Shown one piece after another: positions 57,132-64,000 of a DNA stretch of 64,000 nucleotides. This stretch comes from Planctomycetota bacterium (GTDB lineage Bacteria; Planctomycetota; UBA1135; UBA2386). Location of the stretch: the NCBI GenBank assembly GCA_016235155.1, contig JACRLW010000047.1:1-64000 (forward strand), given 5' to 3'. Positions within the stretch are counted from its first letter, which is position 1, and the number at the start of each line of letters is the position of its first letter. Under the pieces are notes generated by a model. That model searched no databases. It was given only the letters and a program-made list of their open reading frames with translations, and had not been told where the DNA came from. The translations under genes were made by a program, and so were the position numbers.

Positions 57132-57851
57132 ATGACGTCGACCGACGACCGCACGCCCGAAGCCGACTTCCGCTGGCGCGGTCGCGACGTCACGCGCCTC
57201 GAAGCGGTGAGCGACGGCGTGTTCGCGCTCGCGATCGCCCTGGTGATGCTCGCCGACGGCGCGCCGACGAAGCTCAGCGAGCTGCGCGCGGTGTTCGAGC
57301 AGTTCCTCCCGCTGCTGATCAGCTTCGCGATCCTCGGGATGATCTGGCATGCCCACTACCTGTTCTTCCGCCGCTACGGACTGCGCGACGGGGTCAGTGC
57401 CATCCTCAACGCAGCGCTGTTGTTCCTCGTGTTGCTGTTCGCATATCCGCTCAAGCTGCTGTTCGCGGTGATCTGCCAGGGCCTGTTCGGCGTCGGCTCC
57501 CGGCTCCCGCTGCGCGAGGTCTTCGACGAGTCGTTCCCGATCCTCGTGATCTACAGCGCCGGCTTCGCGGCGATCTTCCTCGTGATCGCTCTGCTCTACC
57601 GGCGGGCATGGTCGCTGCGGGACCGTCTCGACCTCGACGAACTCGAGCGCGGCGTGACGCGGCAATACCTGCAGTCGTCGTGGATCTTCGTCGGCTTCGG
57701 CGCGGTCTCCGCGTTGCTCGCGTTCCTCCTCCCCGACCGCCTGCAGCCGCTCGCGGGGTGGATGTACTTCGGCATCGGCCCGGTGATCGGGGTCCACGCC
57801 TGGCGCTGGGGCGTTCGGCGCGAGGCGCTACGCGCAGCGGCGACGGGCTGA
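57132..57851 (+). CDS. TMEM175-family potassium channel protein
   Basis: 239 aa with about six membrane helices. The first helix carries the family signature RLEAVSDGVFALAIALV (R-F/L-S-D-G pattern), and the C-terminal part has a second set of helices. Bacterial TMEM175 proteins form K+ selective tetramers. Divergent from zwf. Confidence 0.88.
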   Translation: MTSTDDRTPEADFRWRGRDVTRLEAVSDGVFALAIALVMLADGAPTKLSELRAVFEQFLPLLISFAILGMIWHAHYLFFRRYGLRDGVSAILNAALLFLVLLFAYPLKLLFAVICQGLFGVGSRLPLREVFDESFPILVIYSAGFAAIFLVIALLYRRAWSLRDRLDLDELERGVTRQYLQSSWIFVGFGAVSALLAFLLPDRLQPLAGWMYFGIGPVIGVHAWRWGVRREALRAAATG

Positions 57852-58360
57852 AGCCTTGCCCTCGCGGCCGAAGAACCGCGCGAACGGGATCGCGATCGTG
57901 CGGTCGTCGGCGTGAAACGACGCGCCCGGTTTGACCTCGATGCCGACGGCGACTCCGCGGCGTTCGAGCACGAAGTCGACCTCGTGACCGCCGTGCGTCC
58001 GCCAGTAGCTCATCAGCGTGCTCGCGTTCGACAGCGTGAGCAGTTTGCGGATCTCGCCGAAGACCCAGGTCTCGACCATCGCTCCGGCACGTCCCTGGTG
58101 TGCGAGCCGCTCCCAGTCGTCGACCCCGGCGATGACACGCCATGCCGGTGTCGCGGAACCAACTCCTCGGCGCTCGCCGCGTCGAACAGGTCGTCGAGGG
58201 TGAGGATCTCTGCCGGCCAGTCCGACTTCGCGAGTTGGCCCAACAGGGTCGACTTGCCGACCTGCCGCGGCCCGGTCAGGAGCACCGCAGGGAAAGCTCG
58301 CAGCGACGGCAGCAGGGCGAAGCGGAGGTGGCGAGGGAGCACGGCCAGAGATCTGGCCAC
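57828..58360 (-). pseudogene. AAA ATPase / DUF4143 remnant with large internal deletion
   Basis: The N-terminal piece has the AAA_14 Walker A (AVLLTGPRQVGKSTLLGQL) and LTLDDL; a different frame then gives GVDDWERLAHQGRAGAMVETWVFGEIRKL and THGGHEVDFVLERRG, the C-terminal nuclease-like end of DUF4143. Full proteins are about 380-450 aa; more than 200 residues are missing, with a frame change near 58130. It overlaps the 3' end of the TMEM175 gene. Non-functional. Confidence 0.7.
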
Positions 58361-58408
58361 GGCGTGGTCAGATTTCCAACACGCCCTGCCGCAGCCCGTT
58401 TGGCGCGC

Positions 58409-58684
58409 TCACCACAACCCGAACATGAACACCGTGGCGATCGTCGCCACCGCCGGCAGCACGATCGCGAGCACGTTGGCGACATGCCGCCCTGCGCCGG
58501 TGCGCGGTTGCACGACGAGCCACGCGGCGACGGCGAGCACGGCGACCGGGAGCCAGGGATGTCCCTTGGGCCAGACCTCGTTCGCGTGCGCGCGCAGGTA
58601 GACGACGGCGAGCAGGACGACCGCGAGTGCCGCGACGACGTACGAAGCCCCGGTCCGCGCGCGGTCGAGTGCCGAAGCCGTCAC
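58409..58684 (-). CDS. small three-helix membrane protein
   Basis: 91 aa from a GTG overlapping the nadA stop (GTGA). Three hydrophobic segments: VVAALAVVLLAVVYL, LPVAVLAVAAWLVV and VANVLAIVLPAVATIATVFMFGLW. No family recognised. Probably co-transcribed with nadA. Confidence 0.6.
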   Translation of the reverse strand: MTASALDRARTGASYVVAALAVVLLAVVYLRAHANEVWPKGHPWLPVAVLAVAAWLVVQPRTGAGRHVANVLAIVLPAVATIATVFMFGLW

Positions 58685-59640
58685 GCCGACACCGCGAGCA
58701 TGCGCAGCAGCGGGATCTCGGCGCGCAGGCGCAACGCTTCGTCGAGCTCGATGCGCGGCGTGAGGTCGCGCAGCGCGAGGTAGGTCTTCTCGAGCGTGTT
58801 GAGCTTCATGAAGGGGCACTGGCTGCACGACGTGCAGCCGCCGCGCTCCTCGATCGGCGCCTCGATCAGCAGCTTGTTCGGTGCTGCCTTGTGCATCGAG
58901 TGCAGGATGCCGCTCTCGGTGCCGACGATGAACTCCTGGTGTTCGCTGTCGCGCACGAACTCGAGCAGGCGCTTCGTGCTGCCGACGAAGTCGGCGTGGC
59001 GCAGCACCGCGGGATCACACTCGGGGTGGGCGATGAAGCGCGCCTGCGGGTGCCGCACCTTGAGATCGACGATCCGCCGCTCGCTGAAGGTGACGTGCAC
59101 GAGGCAGGTGCCCGGCCACAGGTCCATCGGCCGCCCGGTCTTCTTCATCAACCAGCGTCCGAGGTTCTGGTCCGGCGCGAACAGGATCGGCCGGTCGGCG
59201 GGCAGCGAGCGGATCACCTTCTCGGCGTTGCTCGACGTGCAGATCACGTCGGACTCCGCCTTCGTCGCCGCCGTGCAGTTGATGTAGGAGACGACGAGAT
59301 GCTCGGGATGCGAGCGCTTCCACGCCCGCAACGCCTCGGCGGGGCACGAGTCCGCCAACGAGCAGCCGGCGGCGAGATCGGGCAGGACGACCGTCTTCCT
59401 CGGGTTGAGGATCTTCGCCGTCTCCGCCATGAAGTGGACGCCGCAGAACAGGATGACCTCCGCGTCCTGCTCCGCCTGTGCCTTCCGCGAGAGGTCCAGT
59501 GAATCGCCGAGATGGTCGGCGAGGTCCTGGATCTCCGAGTCCTGGTAGTAGTGCGCGAGGACGACGGCCCGCCGCTCGTGCTTGAGCCGTTCGATCTCGG
59601 CGAAGAGATCGAGGGCGGGGTCGATCGTGGTGGTGCTCAT
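58681..59640 (-). CDS. nadA: quinolinate synthase A
   Basis: 319 aa. NadA condenses iminoaspartate with dihydroxyacetone phosphate to quinolinate in de novo NAD synthesis and carries a [4Fe-4S] cluster. Motifs: AHYYQDSEIQDLAD, the first Cys in FCGVHFMAETAKIL, YINCTAATKAESDV, and the C-terminal GGCTSCSQCPFMKLN with cluster cysteines. Length and order are typical. Confidence 0.96.
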   Translation of the reverse strand: MSTTTIDPALDLFAEIERLKHERRAVVLAHYYQDSEIQDLADHLGDSLDLSRKAQAEQDAEVILFCGVHFMAETAKILNPRKTVVLPDLAAGCSLADSCPAEALRAWKRSHPEHLVVSYINCTAATKAESDVICTSSNAEKVIRSLPADRPILFAPDQNLGRWLMKKTGRPMDLWPGTCLVHVTFSERRIVDLKVRHPQARFIAHPECDPAVLRHADFVGSTKRLLEFVRDSEHQEFIVGTESGILHSMHKAAPNKLLIEAPIEERGGCTSCSQCPFMKLNTLEKTYLALRDLTPRIELDEALRLRAEIPLLRMLAVSA

Positions 59641-59713
59641 CGGCGCGGGAACCCCGCGCGTCGCGGGCGGGGCATCTTGCGCCTCGCGCGAGCGAGCGCC
59701 AAGTGCCCGAGCT

Positions 59714-60901
59714 TCAGCCGGTGCTCTCGCCTTCCCCCGCGTCGCCGCGGCGTGCCCGCCGATACCCCGTCCCCGACGCCTCGTACACCCGCAGCGCCTG
59801 AGTCGAGCGGAATGCTTCGTGGCGGACGAACATGCGGATCACCACGCGCAGCGCGGCCGGCACCAGCGCCAGCGGGCCGCGCGGATCGCGGGTCGGACTG
59901 CGCAGCGCGTCGTCGAGGATCACGCCGATCGCAGGCGCGAGCTCGTCGATGGTCGTCGGTTGGCCGGGGATGCTGCGCCAGAAGGCGTCGAGCTGCTGCT
60001 TGTCGAGGAGCGGCGCCATGCGACGGTGCACCTGCGCATCGATGAAGCGGGCGATGGTGACCGGCGAGAGGATGACGAGCGTGTCCTTGTTGCGGATGTC
60101 GGCGACGCGCAGCTCGTGGACCTGCGGGATGCGCGCCGCCTTCACCTGCACGCGCGCGCCGCGCGCTCGGTCGAGGCCGGGATAGCGCACGCGCAGGTCG
60201 GTCTTCTGGCCGAAGTCCTCGGCGAGGCGCGCGGGCTCGGCGCGATGGTGGTTCTCGTCGAGGATGTCGAGCATCAGGCGCTCGAAGCGGCGATCGGCGT
60301 GGCCGGGAACGAGGACGAGCTTCGGATCGGGCATCCGGCGCAGCACGTCGTCGAGGTCGAGGCGATCGCGCGCGAAGCGTGCGACTGCCGCGCGCACCGC
60401 CTGGCGCGCGAGCTCGTCGCTCGCGTCGGCGTTGTCCTCGTGCACGAAGCCGAGACCCCAGAAGCGTCGCGCGGCGACCTGGTCGAGACGCTGCACGACG
60501 AGGTCCTGCGCGTCCACCGCCGTCTCGATCCCGGCCTTGCGACGCCACGGCGAACCGCGCGCGACGCCCCACTTGCGCACGACGAAGGCCTCGTCGTGGA
60601 GTTGGTCGAGCAAGGCGTGCACGACCTCGCGTCGGCGCGGGCCCGCCGCGGAATCGGACCCGCGCGCGGCGATCGCGCGGTAGGTCCTGCGCAGCACCGG
60701 ACCGATCGCCAGGGTGAGTGCGTCGTCGGCGAACGCGTCGGGTAACGCGCCGTCGTCGATCGCATCCTCGAACGCGAACACCGCCTTGCGCAGCTCGCGC
60801 CAGAACGACGCCAGGTCCCATGCGCTGCACGCGGGCCACCGCGCATCGCGCGACGACTCGTCGAGTTCGAGCTTTCGGATCACGTCGACCCCCTCGCACA
60901 C
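59714..60901 (-). CDS. protein of unknown function
   Basis: 395 aa from a GTG at 60901. No signal peptide or membrane helix; mostly helical with conserved-looking segments such as FWRELRKAVFAFEDAIDDG, WGLGFVHEDNADASDELARQAVRAAV and VADIRNKDTLVILSPVTIARFIDAQVHRRM. I do not recognise a family. Codon usage is as in neighbours, so it is a real gene. It follows the pseudo-HtrA operon by about 70 bases. Confidence 0.65.
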   Translation of the reverse strand: MCEGVDVIRKLELDESSRDARWPACSAWDLASFWRELRKAVFAFEDAIDDGALPDAFADDALTLAIGPVLRRTYRAIAARGSDSAAGPRRREVVHALLDQLHDEAFVVRKWGVARGSPWRRKAGIETAVDAQDLVVQRLDQVAARRFWGLGFVHEDNADASDELARQAVRAAVARFARDRLDLDDVLRRMPDPKLVLVPGHADRRFERLMLDILDENHHRAEPARLAEDFGQKTDLRVRYPGLDRARGARVQVKAARIPQVHELRVADIRNKDTLVILSPVTIARFIDAQVHRRMAPLLDKQQLDAFWRSIPGQPTTIDELAPAIGVILDDALRSPTRDPRGPLALVPAALRVVIRMFVRHEAFRSTQALRVYEASGTGYRRARRGDAGEGESTG

Positions 60902-60972
60902 GGCAATCGCCCGAGCGCGACCCCCGCCCGAGGGTCGTCACCGGGCGCGACGACCATAGCCAGCCCGCGGGG

Positions 60973-62358
60973 TCAGCGCCTCTGGCCCTTCTCGCCGTCC
61001 TTCTGCGGAGGATCGCCGTCCCAGGGGAGTTGGGCCGACTCCTCGCTGCGGGTCTGCTCCTTGCGCTCGGCGGCAGGCACGGCGGCGAGCATGACCTCGA
61101 CGCTCGCCGGCTCGCCATCGCCGCGCTTGGTGGTGATCGCGACCTTCTCCCCGGCGAGACGGGCGCCGATCAGGGTCTGCAGGTGGAAGGAGTTGCGGAC
61201 CGGCACGCCGTCGATCGCGGTGAGCAGATCGCCGCGCAGCCAACCGAGCTTGGACGCCGGACTGCCGGGCGCGAGGCCGGCGAGCAGGGCGCCGGGCCCC
61301 ATGTGTTTCGGATCGACCGCGACGCCGAGCCACGCGCGGTGCAGGGTCTCGCCGCGCTTCTGCCGTTCGAGGAGCGGCGCCACGTCGCCGAGCGTGGCGC
61401 AGAAGCCGATGCCCGAGTCGTACCAGTCGACGCCCGCGTCGCGCCCGGTCGGCGAGAGGGGGACGGCGAGGCCGAGCACGCGGCCCTGCACGTCGAGCAC
61501 GGGTCCGCCGTAGTTCGCGGGCGAGGTGTTGGCGTCGATCTGCAGCGCACGGCCGAAGATCCGGTCGGTCGCGGACACGATGCCGAGCTGCACGGTCGGC
61601 CGGCCGGTCGGAGCGAAGGTCCGACCGAGCACGATCGCCCACTGACCGACCGCGGCCGCCTTCGGATCGGCGAGCGCGGGGACGGGCAGGTCCTGCGCCT
61701 CGATCTTCAAGAGCGCGATTCCGCGGCTCGTGTCCTCGCCCGCGCGGCGCGCGGTGAAGGCGCGGCCGTCGGCGAGCGTGACGAGGATCGTCGACGGGTC
61801 GAAGTTCAGGGCGAAGCGCGACGTGGCGATCCAGCCGTCGGCGCTGATCACGAGCCCGGTCGACGCGCCCTGCGCTTGCAGGAAGCCGGGCTGCACGAGC
61901 GGGCCGAGGGGCTTCTTGCCGTCGTCCTCCTTCGCCTTGGCCGGGTCGTAGCGTCCGACCTGGTACTTGCGGCAGAGCCGGTCGAGCTCGCGATCGCCGA
62001 GCTGGCGCAGATCTTCGGCTTCGAAGGGTTTGCCGTCGGACTTGGGCGGCAGTCCGAGCTGGGTCCAGAGCTCCGCCAGCTCGAAGGGGTCGATCTTCGC
62101 GAAGAGTGCGTCGAGCACCTCCTTGTCGAGCTTGCTGGGCTCGAGGTTGCCGATGCGGTCGAGACCGGAGTCGTCGGTGAGCACGCGTCGCGCGCCGCCG
62201 AAGGTCTCGATGCGCACGAGGCTCGGGGCAAGACGATCGGCGACCCCGATGACGACGTTCTCGAGGTCGAGCAACTCGTCCGTGTCGCGCGCGGGGTCCT
62301 GCGCGAGCAGCGGGCTCGTCAACGCGAGGACCAAGAGCGTTGCGTCGAGCGGTCTCAT
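60973..62358 (-). CDS. HtrA/DegP-like protein with PDZ domain, catalytic triad lost
   Basis: 461 aa from ATG 62358 (ATGA overlap with the upstream gene). Signal peptide MRPLDATLLVLALTSPLLAQ. The trypsin-like domain is recognisable (GLVISADGWIATSRFAL, VTLADGRAF, TSRGIALLKIE, and IDANTSPANYGGPVLDVQGRVLGLAVPL), but the His (TNxHVV position reads SRFAL), Asp (DLALL reads RGIALL) and Ser (GNSGGP reads ANYGGP) are all replaced. A C-terminal PDZ (GLAPGSPASKLGWLRGDLLTAIDGVPV) follows. So it cannot be a serine protease by the usual mechanism; chaperone or binding role likely. Confidence 0.82.
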   Translation of the reverse strand: MRPLDATLLVLALTSPLLAQDPARDTDELLDLENVVIGVADRLAPSLVRIETFGGARRVLTDDSGLDRIGNLEPSKLDKEVLDALFAKIDPFELAELWTQLGLPPKSDGKPFEAEDLRQLGDRELDRLCRKYQVGRYDPAKAKEDDGKKPLGPLVQPGFLQAQGASTGLVISADGWIATSRFALNFDPSTILVTLADGRAFTARRAGEDTSRGIALLKIEAQDLPVPALADPKAAAVGQWAIVLGRTFAPTGRPTVQLGIVSATDRIFGRALQIDANTSPANYGGPVLDVQGRVLGLAVPLSPTGRDAGVDWYDSGIGFCATLGDVAPLLERQKRGETLHRAWLGVAVDPKHMGPGALLAGLAPGSPASKLGWLRGDLLTAIDGVPVRNSFHLQTLIGARLAGEKVAITTKRGDGEPASVEVMLAAVPAAERKEQTRSEESAQLPWDGDPPQKDGEKGQRR

Positions 62359-63389
62359 CGCGAAGCCCCCAGCACGAGGTCGCCCTGCAGGACCTCGTCG
62401 CCGCGCTTGTAGGTCACGCGCAGGGTCGCGCCCGCGCGGTGCGCGGACATGACGGCATGGAACTCGACGCAACTGCGCACGGTGCGGTCACCGATGCGGA
62501 CGATGAGGTCGTCGCGACGGATGCCGAGCGATTCGGCCGGCGAGCCGGGTTCGACGCGTTCGACGTAGGCCGGCGGCGAACGGCGGCCGCCGCGGTCGAA
62601 GAGCACGATGCCGTGCGTGCCGGGCGAGACGTCCGCGACAGCCTCGGGTGGAGGGACGGGGACGATGCCGCGGATCCAGCGGTCGAGGTATGCGCGCAGG
62701 TCGGCGCACGGGATCGCGGCAGAGAGCAGCGTGTTGGTCTCGGTCGACTCGACCATGCGCGCATTGAGTCCGACCCAGCGGCCGTCGAGCGTGAGCAAGG
62801 CGCCGCCGCCGTGACCGGGGTTGTTCGGCGCGTCGGTGAGCAGGAGCCGGCCCTCGTAGGCGACGTCGGCCAATCGATAGCGCAGGCCGGTCGTCGCGAT
62901 GCCGCTCGACACGCCGGTGCAAGCCGACAGCTTCTCGGAGAACTCGGCGAGGCGGAACGCATTGCCGAGCGAGACGACGAAGCGCCCGGTCTCGGGGAGC
63001 TCGGCCGCGGGTTCGAGCGGGCGGATCGGCAGCGTCGTCGCCTTCGGATCGAACTTCAGCAGCCGCACGCCGAGGCGCGGTTCGGGCGGGAGGAGCTCGG
63101 CGAGGTGCACCGAACCGTCGGCGAGCACGATGCGCGTCTGGCCGGGCTGGATCATCACGAGGTCGAGCGTCAGGACGTGCCCCTCGGCGCTGACGATCAC
63201 GCCGGTCGCGTAGGGCTCGATGTTCTGCAAGCCCGACGCGCCATGGATCTTGACCAGGCTCGGCAGCGTGCGATCGATCAGCGTCTCGAGTCGCGTGAGC
63301 GGAGCGCGCTCGGCGAATGCATAAGGACTGCCTTGCGCGGCGAGCGGCGCGAGCGCGAGAGCGAGCGAGGTGGCGATGACGTGGTTCAC
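62355..63389 (-). CDS. second HtrA-like pseudo-protease with PDZ domain
   Basis: 344 aa with a signal peptide ending PLAAQG. Same architecture as its neighbour: trypsin-like core (GVIVSAEGHVLTLDLVM, LLKFDPKATTLPIRPL, DAPNNPGHGGGALLTLDGRWVGLNAR) and PDZ (VERVEPGSPAESLGIRRDDLIVRIGDRTV). The His, Asp and Ser positions read TLDLVM, RLGVRLLKF and GHGGGA, so the triad is absent here too. Coupled on both sides by ATGA overlaps. Confidence 0.8.
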   Translation of the reverse strand: MNHVIATSLALALAPLAAQGSPYAFAERAPLTRLETLIDRTLPSLVKIHGASGLQNIEPYATGVIVSAEGHVLTLDLVMIQPGQTRIVLADGSVHLAELLPPEPRLGVRLLKFDPKATTLPIRPLEPAAELPETGRFVVSLGNAFRLAEFSEKLSACTGVSSGIATTGLRYRLADVAYEGRLLLTDAPNNPGHGGGALLTLDGRWVGLNARMVESTETNTLLSAAIPCADLRAYLDRWIRGIVPVPPPEAVADVSPGTHGIVLFDRGGRRSPPAYVERVEPGSPAESLGIRRDDLIVRIGDRTVRSCVEFHAVMSAHRAGATLRVTYKRGDEVLQGDLVLGASR

Positions 63390-64000
63390 GATCCCGGCCT
63401 CGTGAAGAGCGCCGGTGCCGGCGCCGTGAAGTCCGTCGCGCCGATCGTCCAGCCGACGGCGAGTTCGCCGTCCTTCACGACGCGGGCGTGCGCACCGTCG
63501 CGACGGAGTTCGATCAACGCCTTCTGCACCGGATCGCGGTAGCGGCAGCCGGCCGCGCTGCCGTCGTGGAACAGCCAGACTTCGAGCTCACCGTCGCCGG
63601 GCAGCCGCGCGCGGAACGCGGGGCGCGTGCCGATCATCACGCCGCCGTCGAGGAGAGCGCCCTCGAGCATGGAGCGACGGCCATGAGCGCCCCGCAGGAA
63701 GGGATTGCAGCGGCGGACGCGGGCGAGCTTGGCGCGCTCTTCGTCGCTCAGGTCGCGCGCGATGCCGCCTTCGATCGCGAAGCCGCCGTCATCGTCGCGC
63801 AAGACGAGGGCGAGCGAGTCGGTGTCGATGCGGAGGTGCTCGCCGAGGCGCGCGAGGCGGACCGTCGCACCATCGGGTCCCGTGATCGCGAGCGTCGCGC
63901 CGTCCGCGCCGTCGGGCGCGGGCGCTCGATCGAGCGGACGCGCGAGTGCCCCGAGCGCCACCTTGCGATGGTCGTCGCTCGCGATGCGGTCCTCCTCGCG
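63386..64000 (-). CDS. unknown protein upstream of pseudo-HtrA pair, 5' end outside window
   Basis: At least 205 codons; the frame stays open through the right edge, so the start is not visible. The visible part is a mixed alpha/beta sequence (LRIDTDSLALVLRDDDGGFAIEGGIARDLSDEERAKLARV, MLEGALLDGGVMIGTRPAFRARL). Its stop overlaps the next gene (ATGA), making it part of the same operon as the two pseudo-proteases. No family recognised. Confidence 0.6.
   Translation of the reverse strand, partial: REEDRIASDDHRKVALGALARPLDRAPAPDGADGATLAITGPDGATVRLARLGEHLRIDTDSLALVLRDDDGGFAIEGGIARDLSDEERAKLARVRRCNPFLRGAHGRRSMLEGALLDGGVMIGTRPAFRARLPGDGELEVWLFHDGSAAGCRYRDPVQKALIELRRDGAHARVVKDGELAVGWTIGATDFTAPAPALFTRPGS

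Overview
This is a 64-kb window of high-GC, gene-dense bacterial chromosome with short intergenic gaps and many 4-bp ATGA/GTGA gene overlaps. The gene content points to a diderm, LPS-transporting bacterium. It includes KdsD, LptC/LptA-like and LptD proteins, an Mla/MCE lipid transporter, a sigma-E/RseA/RseB-like triad, and several large secreted proteins of the Gly/Pro/Val-rich, Cys-poor type common in Planctomycetota. My best guess is a planctomycete; this is inference from protein style, not a phylogeny.

Layout. 1-4.0 kb: a small cluster of exported proteins of unknown function and an ECF-like sigma factor with a lysine-rich tandem repeat. 4.1-11.2 kb: scpA facing away from a kdsD - giant lptC/A - lptD translationally coupled operon. 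11.2-17 kb: ettA, tatA-like, a frameshifted GspE-N-like gene, then an MlaF-MlaE fusion coupled to an MCE protein. 17-20.8 kb: dnaN-dciA-gyrB. 21.3-26.5 kb: a methyltransferase, the sigma/anti-sigma/RseB-like triad and an EF/TSP3-repeat protein. 26.8-35.3 kb: tRNA-Arg, a broken M61 peptidase, a lexA-CDGSH pair, a hemerythrin-like protein, a DnaQ-like exonuclease and large secreted proteins.

36.0-46.2 kb is an accessory island. It starts with a degraded integron integrase (IntI-type) relic and contains a six-gene, tightly overlapping operon: a TIR-SLOG protein, a ThsB-like TIR, an Nmad2-like protein, MazG with a MazG_C domain, a second ThsB-like TIR, and an HMUDK/aGPT-Pplase-like protein. It continues with two attC-like hairpins flanking a small secreted-protein gene and a further cassette gene, whose 3' end is interrupted by an IS1634-type element. 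The operon looks like a nucleotide-signalling and nucleotide-processing anti-phage system related to Thoeris but with an unusual partner set. It is the most interesting object in the window.

46.3-64 kb returns to housekeeping genes: a FabD-like acyltransferase plus a fused alpha/beta 2-oxoacid dehydrogenase E1, a NYN-LOTUS protein, a KefB/C antiporter, opcA-zwf, a TMEM175 channel, nadA, and a tandem pair of HtrA-like proteins that have both lost the catalytic triad. Several genes (M61 peptidase, DUF5131, an AAA/DUF4143 ATPase, the GspE-N-like gene) are broken by short internal deletions or frameshifts. This suggests either ongoing decay or local assembly errors.
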